A DNA stretch of 12,453 nucleotides from Spirochaetales bacterium UBA4629 (lineage in GTDB: Bacteria > Spirochaetota > Spirochaetia > Sphaerochaetales > Sphaerochaetaceae). The stretch spans positions 1 through 12,453 of the forward strand of contig DHMZ01000032.1 of NCBI GenBank assembly GCA_002406055.1, given 5' to 3'. Below are positions 6,562 to 12,453 of this stretch, piece by piece; position 1 is the stretch's first letter; each line of letters starts with the position of its first letter. The position numbers were made by a program, and so were the translations under genes. A model generated the notes under the pieces. That model was not told the DNA's origin. It did no database searches and worked only from the letters and a program-made list of their open reading frames with translations.

Positions 6562-7856
6562 TATTTTCTCCTTGATTTAAGGAAGGCTTTACCTTCTCTA
6601 TTATGAAGAACAAGTGGTCTATGAGCAGGACAAACGAAAGCACAACAGCCACATTCCATACAAAGAGGAAGGTCCTCTCTCTTTAGTATTAGCTCTCTCT
6701 TATCCTCATTCTCTTCCTCTAAAGCATCAGAGAATTCAAATGGGTTAAGATTAAGAGGACATGCGTTAACACATCTACCACAGTGGATACATTGACTCTC
6801 TTCAGGAAGAGTTGCTTCTTTTTCATCCATTGCAACGATAGCTGATGTAGCTTTTTCAACAACAGTTTTGTCTGGATCGCTGATAGCTTTACCCATCATT
6901 GGACCGCCATCAATAATCTTCCTAGGCTCTGTCTTAAAGCCACCGCAAGCCTCAATACAATACTCAAAGCTTGTTCCAATAGGTACAATTATATTCTTTG
7001 GTTCTTTAATTGCTGTACCATCGACAGATACACACTTATCAACAAGAGGAAGTCCCGTCTCAAAGTACTGAGCCATCTTCGCAAGTGTTGTTACGTTAGT
7101 TATAATAACGCCAAGAGAAGCAAGACGCTGACCAGCCATAACAACTTTGCCTGTTGCATTATACAAAAGAACCTGCTTAGCTCCCTGAGGATATACACTC
7201 TTAAGTGTCATAACTTCAACTTGGTTATCTGAAGAGAAGACATCTGTAAGATGATTAATAGCCTCCATTTTATTGGCTTCAATACCAATAATGTACTTTG
7301 ATGCCCCACTGAACTTCTTAAGAATCTCTATGCCCTTCTTAATATCGTCAGCATCCTCAACCATAGTACGGTTATCTGCTGTACAGTATGGTTCGCACTC
7401 AGCACCATTGATAAGAACAGTATCAATCTTGTTCTTTCTTAGTGCTTCCCACTTTCCATGTAGAGGATATGCTGCACCACCAAGTCCGACAATGCCGGAA
7501 TGACGGCATCCATCTAGAAAGTCATCAAGAGTCTCTAGTTTTGGTGCTTTGAGCTGCGGGTCCTTCTCCATCTTGTCATCGCTCTTAATGGATACTAACT
7601 TCTCACTTACTGCTGTAACAGTTCCACTAATAGAAGCATAGATAGGGCTACTTACCCTTCCCTCTCCTTCTTTTGCAATTAGCTGGCCAATGTAAACATG
7701 GTCGCCAACAGCAACAACTGGAACTGCAGGAACCCCAGAATGCATATGCATTGGAATTGTTACAGATTCAGGTGGAGTAATGCGTACAGAATGCATATCC
7801 TGTGTGGATTTGCAATGAGGTACGTGTACTGCTGATATCTTCTTTTTGAAAAGCAT
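6561..7856 (-). CDS. rnfC: Rnf electron transport complex subunit RnfC
   Basis: A 431-residue soluble subunit docked on the membrane, expected to oxidise or reduce NAD(H) through FMN and to carry two [4Fe-4S] clusters. In order: an N-terminal barrel-sandwich domain, the nucleotide/FMN part with GIVGLGGAAYPLH and LINGAECEPY (about 121-158), YPQGAKQVLLYNATG, a SLBB-like region (about 275-315), and two cluster motifs, CIHCGRCVNACP (C356, 359, 362, 366) and CMECGCCAFVCP (C399, 402, 405, 409). The sequence upstream reads AGGGGGCATGCAAATG. The first ATG (7862) is only one base from the GGGGG site, while the ATG at 7856 is at normal spacing, so I chose 7856 (MLFKKK). It follows apbE by 25 bp. Both clusters and the NAD site look intact, so it should be active. 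Confidence 0.95.
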   Translation of the reverse strand: MLFKKKISAVHVPHCKSTQDMHSVRITPPESVTIPMHMHSGVPAVPVVAVGDHVYIGQLIAKEGEGRVSSPIYASISGTVTAVSEKLVSIKSDDKMEKDPQLKAPKLETLDDFLDGCRHSGIVGLGGAAYPLHGKWEALRKNKIDTVLINGAECEPYCTADNRTMVEDADDIKKGIEILKKFSGASKYIIGIEANKMEAINHLTDVFSSDNQVEVMTLKSVYPQGAKQVLLYNATGKVVMAGQRLASLGVIITNVTTLAKMAQYFETGLPLVDKCVSVDGTAIKEPKNIIVPIGTSFEYCIEACGGFKTEPRKIIDGGPMMGKAISDPDKTVVEKATSAIVAMDEKEATLPEESQCIHCGRCVNACPLNLNPFEFSDALEEENEDKRELILKREDLPLCMECGCCAFVCPAHRPLVLHNREGKAFLKSRRK

Positions 7857-7881
7857 TTGCATGCCCCCTTATTAAAGTATT

Positions 7882-8958
7882 CTATTTAATAATCAGTTTT
7901 TCCAAACTAGGAGTATACTTCACTTCTCCTGAAGGGAAAACCCATAAACAATCAACTCCAGCTTTAAGTGCTGTGTTGTAACTCTCGCTGTATTCCATTG
8001 AATATAGTGCTGTGCTTAGAGCATCTGCTAAAGCACTACTATCAGTGATAACTGTAAGAGAATCATAGTATGTACTAGGAAAAAGAGTATCTTTATCAAT
8101 AATGTGTGAATACTTCACACCATCAACAACAAAATATCTCTCATAATTTCCACTTGTTACACAACTAGTATCTTTCAAGTTTAGTGTAACAATAAAATCC
8201 CCTTCAGGATTTTTTGGATTCTTTATTCCAGTACGCCATCCACTTCCGTCAGGCTTTGTTCCAATTATCCTAATATTTCCACCTATATTTAACACATAGC
8301 TAGTAACACCTTTGGCTTTGAGAGCTTCTGCAGCCTTCTCTGTCGCATAGCCCTTTCCTAAAGCGCCACAATCTATGCTTGCTTTATCACTTAAAAGCTT
8401 AACTGTATTATTTTCGCTATTTATCTCAATGAAATCAAAGCCGACATACTTATTAGCCTCTTCAAGCAGACTTTTTTCAGGAAGATAAGGCTCATCTGAA
8501 TACCTTGCATCATGCCAAAGAGAAAGAACAGAGCCCATCATAATGTCCATTTCGCCATTTGTTAGGTCATTCATTTTTTTTGCATACAATAAAAATTCAA
8601 TTAAGGCACTATCAACTTCAATTTCCTTTAATGGATTTTTATTTATTGTGCAAAGATTATTTATTCCTTCATATTCATGATAAATATCGAAAAGTTGGTG
8701 GTACTTAAGAAGAGTATAGTAAGCCAAATCTGTATTCTCAATAAACTCTTCTTCACTATCACCACGGTAAGAGTAGATATATGAAACTGTATCAAAGAGG
8801 TCAAAATACACCTTTCCCTTACTTTTTACAGTTTGGTTAGACACACTCACACTCTCATTTGTGAGAGTATTGCTATTTGTTTTATTACAACTAATTATAG
8901 CAAGTATGCCGAGGAAAAGCATAATAGCTATCCCCGGCATATATTTCTTTTTTGTCAT
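7882..8958 (-). CDS. apbE: FAD:protein FMN transferase (ApbE), lipoprotein
   Basis: A 358-residue ApbE/flavin transferase, which cleaves FAD and transfers FMN through a phosphoester bond to threonines in (S/T)GAT-type motifs on extracytoplasmic proteins; the obvious substrates are RnfG and RnfD in the same operon. The N-terminus has a signal peptide with a lipobox ending IISC (C24), so the mature enzyme is lipid-anchored outside the cytoplasm. Family motifs: FDLFDTVSYI (about 52-61), MDIMMGSVLSLW, DCGALGKGYATEKA (196-209), NIGGNIRIIG, SGNYERYFVVDG (269-280), YSHIIDKDTLFP, and the magnesium-binding DSSALADALSTAL (306-318). The gene starts three bases after the preceding lipoprotein stop and has only a weak ribosome-binding site (AAAAG), consistent with coupling. 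All active-site motifs appear intact. Confidence 0.95.
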   Translation of the reverse strand: MTKKKYMPGIAIMLFLGILAIISCNKTNSNTLTNESVSVSNQTVKSKGKVYFDLFDTVSYIYSYRGDSEEEFIENTDLAYYTLLKYHQLFDIYHEYEGINNLCTINKNPLKEIEVDSALIEFLLYAKKMNDLTNGEMDIMMGSVLSLWHDARYSDEPYLPEKSLLEEANKYVGFDFIEINSENNTVKLLSDKASIDCGALGKGYATEKAAEALKAKGVTSYVLNIGGNIRIIGTKPDGSGWRTGIKNPKNPEGDFIVTLNLKDTSCVTSGNYERYFVVDGVKYSHIIDKDTLFPSTYYDSLTVITDSSALADALSTALYSMEYSESYNTALKAGVDCLWVFPSGEVKYTPSLEKLIIK

Positions 8959-8961
8959 CTT

Positions 8962-10143
8962 TTAGTTAGCTTCTTTAGCTGCAGTTCCGATAACATACAT
9001 GAAGTCTGTAATCTGAATTGAGCAAGATGCAAAGAGTGTTGAGTCTGTTGTTACAACGTATCCAGGATGTGGCTCGTCATTTCCTCTTACTCTTGTAGGA
9101 AGATTTAATACTTCATCTGCTGTCTTTCCTACACAGTATTCTTCAAATGCTCTTGCCTGCTGGAACCATTCGTTGGTTGCTTCTGAGTACTTTACCATGT
9201 TGTAGTCATACTCAAGCTCTTTCTTTGTTCCGTTATATGAGCTAGCTGTAATCTCTCCGTCAACATCTACTGTGAACTTTGGCTGAATTGCATCTGTAAG
9301 AGAAGCTAAAATCTTTCCATCTTCGCCTACTACTGCTGCTCCAAAGTTTGCATAGATATTAATTGATCCATCTTTATCTTCTGTTGGTAATACTGATCCA
9401 GTTGCATTAGACTCAAGCTTTAGACCAACTGTGAATGACTTATCTGTTGTAAACTCTTCTGCCTTATCATCATTGCATGCCTTAACAACTGCTTCTTTGA
9501 ATGAAACAATGTCAATTGAACATGATGCAAATAGTGCTTCGTCTGCTGCTACAACATAACCAGGATGTGGCTCATCGTTTCCTCTTACTCTTGTTGCAAT
9601 TGCTTCAACTTCTGCTCCTGTCTTTCCTACACAGTAGTTCTCAAATGCTTCAACCTGCTGGAACCATTCGTTTGTTGCTTCTGAGTACTTTACCATGTTG
9701 TAGTCAAACTTTAGCTCTTTCTTGCTCTTGAACTCTTTGTTGAGATCAATTGCATCACCATTCATCTTGTTCTGAGCATCATCAATCTTTACTGATACAA
9801 TCTTTCCACTCTCGTCTGTTACGACTGCTGCTACAATTGCATCATATGATACCTGCTCGTCTGTGTGGTTGTCTTCAAATACTACACCCATGCCAAACTT
9901 ATAAGTCTGACTGCTCTTCTTTTCTTCAGCCTTAACAGCTGGTGTTGCTACAACAGTTTCCTGCTTTACTTCTTCTTTCTGTGGAGTAACTGTAGCTTCT
10001 TTAGTTTCGCTAGTAGCTTTTGTTGTGTTAGTTGTACTAGCAGTTGTAGTTGTTGTTGTGGTAGCACTTGTGCTTGATTTTGAACATGAAAAAACTGTAA
10101 AAACAAGACAAAGTGCAATAAGAATAGCAATTGCTTTTCTCAT
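8962..10143 (-). CDS. Lipoprotein with two tandem ~166-residue repeats, Rnf operon leader gene
   Basis: A 393-residue secreted lipoprotein of a family I do not know by name. The signal peptide ends FTVFSC (C20), followed by a Thr-rich linker (about 23-50) and a charged spacer to about residue 78. Then come two repeats offset by 166 residues (about 81-222 and 238-388). Each has an N-terminal part reading like an FMN-binding fold (AVVTDESGKIVSVKI), a block YNMVKYSEATNEWFQQ, a YCVGKT cysteine, RVRGNDEPHPGYVV, and FASCSI. Each repeat thus has two conserved cysteines (171/208 and 337/374) and a conserved histidine. No (S/T)GAT motif is present, so covalent FMN is not predicted. The ATG at 10143 has GGGAG upstream; a longer frame to 10212 spoils the signal peptide. 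Related repeats occur beside FMN-binding proteins in anaerobes (from memory). An extracytoplasmic redox partner is plausible. Confidence 0.82.
   Translation of the reverse strand: MRKAIAILIALCLVFTVFSCSKSSTSATTTTTTTASTTNTTKATSETKEATVTPQKEEVKQETVVATPAVKAEEKKSSQTYKFGMGVVFEDNHTDEQVSYDAIVAAVVTDESGKIVSVKIDDAQNKMNGDAIDLNKEFKSKKELKFDYNMVKYSEATNEWFQQVEAFENYCVGKTGAEVEAIATRVRGNDEPHPGYVVAADEALFASCSIDIVSFKEAVVKACNDDKAEEFTTDKSFTVGLKLESNATGSVLPTEDKDGSINIYANFGAAVVGEDGKILASLTDAIQPKFTVDVDGEITASSYNGTKKELEYDYNMVKYSEATNEWFQQARAFEEYCVGKTADEVLNLPTRVRGNDEPHPGYVVTTDSTLFASCSIQITDFMYVIGTAAKEAN
9014..9224 (-). repeat. Intragenic repeat, copy 2 (C-terminal) of lipoprotein
   Basis: The second copy of an in-frame direct repeat, offset 498 bp (166 codons) from the copy at 9512-9722. 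It encodes the block from YDYNMVKYSEATNEW through the YCVGKT cysteine, RVRGNDEPHPGYVV and FASCSI. In the stretch 9161-9210 versus 9659-9708 only 2 of 50 bases differ, far closer than the flanking N-terminal halves of the repeats. Confidence 0.85.
9512..9722 (-). repeat. Intragenic repeat, copy 1 (N-terminal) of lipoprotein
   Basis: The first copy of the 498-bp-offset direct repeat in the lipoprotein gene, encoding FDYNMVKYSEATNEWFQQ, YCVGKT, RVRGNDEPHPGYVV and FASCSI. Near identity at the DNA level, including synonymous positions, suggests recent duplication or gene conversion between the copies, or very strong constraint on both. Confidence 0.85.
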
Positions 10144-10231
10144 ATTTTTCTCCCTTAAATCATATTGAATCGGTACTAGACCTTTTCTTCCAACTAATTC
10201 AAACATTTTCACTATTTATAGTCAATAATTA

Positions 10232-10260
10232 TCTATATATATTTCCATATCGATTGTAAA
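10232..10260 (-). promoter_or_regulatory. Candidate sigma70-type promoter for the Rnf operon
   Basis: On the minus strand, TTTACA (10260-10255) and TATAGA (10237-10232) are separated by 17 bases, giving a start of transcription near 10225 and a leader of roughly 80 bases before the lipoprotein ATG at 10143. The -35 box lies inside one arm of the palindrome at 10253-10308, so a repressor bound there could block it. The region is AT-rich, so chance matches are likely and confidence is limited. Confidence 0.4.
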
Positions 10261-10308
10261 ATATTTAATGGATTTTGTTTTTATAGAAACAAAATAGGAT
10301 TTTACAAT
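10253..10308. promoter_or_regulatory. Nested inverted repeats between the divergent operons (candidate operator)
   Basis: An outer perfect 10-bp inverted repeat, ATTGTAAAAT (10253-10262) and ATTTTACAAT (10299-10308), encloses an inner perfect 8-bp repeat, TTTTGTTT (10273-10280) and AAACAAAA (10287-10294). Both arms of the outer repeat contain a TTTACA box, facing outward on opposite strands. It lacks a GC-rich stem and U-tract, so it is not a standard terminator. A regulator-binding site between divergent promoters is the likeliest reading; the regulator is unknown. Confidence 0.45.
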
Positions 10309-10330
10309 TTGTTTTCTTTTTGAATTTACC

Positions 10331-10359
10331 TTGACAAGCTAAAAGAAGAAGAATAATTT
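10331..10359 (+). promoter_or_regulatory. Candidate promoter of the tetR-ABC operon
   Basis: A perfect -35 TTGACA (10331-10336) is followed after 17 bases by TAATTT (10354-10359), which matches the -10 consensus in four of six positions at best spacing. Transcription would start near 10366, leaving a leader of about 47 bases before the ATG at 10413. Confidence 0.55.
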
Positions 10360-10374
10360 CTTTGAATAAAGAAA
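10357..10374. promoter_or_regulatory. 18-bp inverted repeat, candidate TetR operator
   Basis: TTTCTTT (10357-10363) and AAAGAAA (10368-10374) form a perfect 7-bp inverted repeat around GAAT. It overlaps the -10 box and predicted start of transcription of the tetR operon, a usual place and size for a TetR-family autorepressor site. Low sequence complexity leaves room for coincidence. Confidence 0.45.
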
Positions 10375-10412
10375 CACATGTTGCGCTACAGATGTTTCTT
10401 TTAAGGAGTTTT

Positions 10413-10991
10413 ATGCCTCGTCAATTTAGGTTTACAAAAGATGAAATAATAGATGCTTCTATAACAATTGTTAGAGAAAAAGGCTTTAAGGCTATAAGCG
10501 CTAGGGAGATAGGTAAAGCTTTAAAATCCTCCTCAAAGCCCATCTTTTCATTATTTGAAAATATGGAGGAAGTTAATAACGAAATAATTAAGAGAGCATA
10601 CACGATCTATACCCAATATATAGAAAATGCAATGAAAGAAAATAAGTGGCCAAAGTATAAGGCATCTGGTATGGCTTATATCTCATTTGCAAAGGAAGAG
10701 AGAGAACTCTTTAAGCTTCTTTTTATGAGAGATAGGACAAATGAAGAAGTAGAAAAGTTAAACTTCTCCCCTTTTACAGAAATACTTGAAAAGCAATTAG
10801 GAATAACAAAAGAGGAAGCAGAGCTTTTTCATTTAGAAATGTGGATTTGTGTTCATGGTATTGCATCAATGATTGCCACTTCATTTTTAGATCTTGATGA
10901 AGAGACTATCAGCAATATTTTGTCAGATAATTTTTTAGGATTAAAAAATCGTTTTTTGGAGAAAAAAAATGAAAGCAATAAAGTGTGTTAA
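10413..10991 (+). CDS. TetR/AcrR family transcriptional regulator (WHG-type C-terminus)
   Basis: A 192-residue TetR-family DNA-binding protein. The N-terminal helix-turn-helix spans about residues 8-52, with FTKDEIIDASITIVREKGF, then ISAREIGKALKSSSKPIFSLFEN as turn and recognition helix. The C-terminal ligand and dimer domain contains ELFKLLFM and the WICVHGIA stretch (W144, H148, G149) typical of WHG-domain TetR regulators. I chose the ATG at 10413 because AAGGAG lies five to six bases upstream and the protein then starts just before the HTH, as usual; a frame opening at 10362 has no such site. It overlaps the ABC ATPase gene by 23 bp, so the regulator and transporter are co-transcribed. It probably represses this efflux cassette and releases it on binding a transported compound (inference). 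Confidence 0.9.
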   Translation: MPRQFRFTKDEIIDASITIVREKGFKAISAREIGKALKSSSKPIFSLFENMEEVNNEIIKRAYTIYTQYIENAMKENKWPKYKASGMAYISFAKEERELFKLLFMRDRTNEEVEKLNFSPFTEILEKQLGITKEEAELFHLEMWICVHGIASMIATSFLDLDEETISNILSDNFLGLKNRFLEKKNESNKVC

Positions 10992-11694
10992 CTTGACTAA
11001 GTGTTATAAGAATCTCACAGCTGTAGATAATTTAAACTTAGATGTAGAAAATGGGGAACTTTTTGCCCTTCTTGGTGTTAATGGAGCAGGAAAGACAACA
11101 ACAATTAAAATGTTATCTACACTAACCCAACCAACAAGTGGAGAAGCCTTTTTAAATGGCTATTCTATAATAAAAGAGAAACAAAAAGTTAAAGAGATTA
11201 TCGGAGTATCTCCTCAAGAGACAGCTATCGCTCCCAACTTAAGCGTTGAAGAGAATTTAGATTTCATTGCCTCTCTCTATGGTTTTAATAAAGAAAAAAG
11301 AAGAGAAAAGATTGAAGAGTTGACAAAAACATTTTCTCTCGAAAGCGTTTTAAAGAGAAAAGCAGGAAAGCTTTCTGGAGGATGGCAAAGAAGAGTAAGT
11401 ATTGCGCTTAGTCTTATTAGTGAACCAGAGATTCTTTTCTTAGATGAGCCTACTCTTGGTTTAGATATAATAGCAAGAAATGAGCTATGGTCTTTTATTG
11501 AGTCTCTGAAAGGAAAGATTACTATAATCCTTACAACACACTATCTAGAAGAAGCAGAAGCTCTTTCTGATAGAGTTGCTATTATGAAAGATGGTAAGCT
11601 TATAGCACTAGGAAGTGCAAAGGAAATAAAAGAAAAAGAAGGAGAAGAAAGCTTTGAAAAAGCCTTTATAAAGTTAGTTGGAGGAAGAAAATAA
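10969..11694 (+). CDS. ABC transporter ATP-binding protein, ABC-2/DrrA type
   Basis: A 241-residue ABC ATPase with all motifs intact: Walker A GVNGAGKTT (36-44), Q-loop in GVSPQETAIAP (Q83), signature LSGGW (135-139), Walker B ILFLDEPTLGLD (155-166) and switch histidine TTHYLEEAE (H191). The sequence and the lack of a fused membrane domain place it in the family that pairs with ABC-2 permeases for export of drugs, lipids or polysaccharides. The signature LSGGWQRR carries W where Q or M is usual, a common variation. The ATG at 10969 has GGAG eight bases upstream and lies inside the end of tetR. The permease begins directly after its stop codon. The substrate is not predictable. Confidence 0.93.
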   Translation: MKAIKCVNLTKCYKNLTAVDNLNLDVENGELFALLGVNGAGKTTTIKMLSTLTQPTSGEAFLNGYSIIKEKQKVKEIIGVSPQETAIAPNLSVEENLDFIASLYGFNKEKRREKIEELTKTFSLESVLKRKAGKLSGGWQRRVSIALSLISEPEILFLDEPTLGLDIIARNELWSFIESLKGKITIILTTHYLEEAEALSDRVAIMKDGKLIALGSAKEIKEKEGEESFEKAFIKLVGGRK

Positions 11695-12426
11695 ATGAAT
11701 GCAATAATTTTTTCTAAAAGAACAACAAAAGAGATTCTTAGGGACCCTCTAACACTATTTTTTGGTTTAGGTTTTCCTGTCATTCTTTTAATACTTCTGA
11801 GTGCAATACAAAAAAATGTTCCAGTCTCGCTATTTGAGATAACTAGCCTTGCGCCAGCAATGACAATATTCGGACTATCGTTTATGACACTCTTTGCTTC
11901 TCTTTTAATTTCAAAAGATAGAGAGAGTTCTCTGCTTCAGCGTCTCTACACTACTCCACTTAAGCCTGTAGACTTTATAATTGGCTACACTATTCCACTC
12001 CTTGTAATGGCTATACTACAAGCAACAATATGTCTATTTTTCTCGCTAATTTTAGGCTTAAAGCTAACTCTTGGTATTCTTTATGCAATTCTTGCAATAA
12101 TTCCATCTAGCATTTTCTTTATTTCACTTGGTCTTCTTTTTGGTAGTATTCTCACTTCAAAGCAAGTTGGAGGAATATGTGGAGCACTACTGACAAACCT
12201 GACAGCATGGCTCAGTGGAATATGGTTTGATTTAGATTTAGTTGGAGGTCTATTTAAAAAAATAGCATTTATTCTTCCATTCTATCATGGAGTTGAAATA
12301 GAAAAGGCTCTCTATAGCCTAAATTTTAGTGGACTTACTACTCACTTTATTTTCGTTATCGGTTATGCACTAGTCTTTCTTTTATTATCTATTTTCTTTT
12401 TCTTAAGACAAATGAATAAAAATTGA
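11695..12426 (+). CDS. ABC-2 type transporter permease
   Basis: A 243-residue membrane protein of the ABC-2 (DrrB-like) family with about six helices: roughly 20-38, 50-72, 93-119, 124-152, 158-175 and 217-236. The soluble KDRESSLLQRLYTTPLKPVDF stretch (about 74-94) after the second helix is the classic family coupling region, and the LPFYHGVEIEKAL segment near the C-terminus is also typical. Its ATG follows the ATPase TAA with no gap, with GGAGG twelve bases upstream, so the two are stoichiometrically coupled and form a dimeric exporter. The gene is complete, with only 27 bases remaining to the window edge. Confidence 0.92.
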   Translation: MNAIIFSKRTTKEILRDPLTLFFGLGFPVILLILLSAIQKNVPVSLFEITSLAPAMTIFGLSFMTLFASLLISKDRESSLLQRLYTTPLKPVDFIIGYTIPLLVMAILQATICLFFSLILGLKLTLGILYAILAIIPSSIFFISLGLLFGSILTSKQVGGICGALLTNLTAWLSGIWFDLDLVGGLFKKIAFILPFYHGVEIEKALYSLNFSGLTTHFIFVIGYALVFLLLSIFFFLRQMNKN

Positions 12427-12453
12427 TTTCTCTTTTGACATATTTTTCATTTT

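Noticed and set aside
9501..10077. Several plus-strand reading frames rich in Leu, Ser, Cys and His opposite the lipoprotein gene.
   Set aside because: They are antisense shadows of the repeat- and threonine-rich minus-strand coding region, with biased composition, no ribosome-binding sites and no recognisable domain.
10144..10212. N-terminal extension of the lipoprotein to a GTG at 10212, or a leader peptide there.
   Set aside because: It would bury the signal peptide and lipobox; there is no ribosome-binding site at 10212, whereas GGGAG precedes the ATG at 10143. It is in frame with the lipoprotein and so is not a separate leader.
10273..10294. Hairpin TTTTGTTT/AAACAAAA considered as a transcription terminator.
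   Set aside because: The stem is almost entirely A-T, and it lies upstream of both divergent units rather than after a gene.
12435..12440. TTGACA after the ABC permease as a promoter for a downstream gene.
   Set aside because: The -10 position falls beyond the window edge, so nothing can be supported.

Overview
The window is a compact, AT-rich bacterial locus made of two divergent transcription units separated by one short intergenic region (10144-10412). The two spirochaete-like lipoproteins (signal peptides ending in ...FSC and ...IISC), the Rnf-type membrane redox complex and the low GC suggest an anaerobic, possibly host-associated spirochaete (Sphaerochaeta/Treponema relatives). An anaerobic Firmicute cannot be excluded from sequence alone. 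No tRNA, rRNA, CRISPR, insertion sequence or integrase is visible, and no gene-free stretch exceeds about 270 bases.

Minus strand, read from 10143 down to 1: a tandem-repeat lipoprotein, apbE (FAD:protein FMN transferase lipoprotein), rnfC, rnfD, rnfG, rnfE, rnfA, a small NusG-domain-II membrane-anchored protein, a Gx-family membrane protein (ECF S-component-like, EetB-like), a PsiE-like membrane protein, ecfA1, ecfT and the 5' part of ecfA2, which runs off the left edge. The genes overlap or nearly touch almost throughout; five junctions are TAATG. This looks like one long operon joining an Rnf-type redox complex, its flavin-attaching enzyme and a complete ECF transporter (S-like protein, T, two ATPases). 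ApbE would attach FMN to RnfD and RnfG outside the cytoplasm. The Gx/ECF module is a plausible mover of the flavin or of another cofactor or redox carrier (inference).

The Rnf complex is unusual in four ways. No rnfB lies in its customary place after rnfA. The cysteines that in typical RnfA and RnfE hold the intramembrane [2Fe-2S] cluster are replaced (RnfA: E28 and S107; RnfE: V16 and G99, with one cysteine shifted to 98). RnfG is about twice the normal length, with two FMN-binding-like domains, one carrying SGAT and one the degenerate AGVT. Finally, NusG-II and Gx proteins follow rnfA where rnfB would be expected. Together these suggest a divergent, rewired Rnf-like electron-transfer complex, the most interesting content of the window.

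Plus strand, 10413-12426: a TetR-family regulator, an ABC ATPase and an ABC-2 permease, forming a self-contained efflux cassette that is probably autoregulated. An 18-bp inverted repeat sits over the predicted tetR start of transcription. A larger nested palindrome lies between the divergent units and covers the -35 of a candidate promoter for the Rnf operon.
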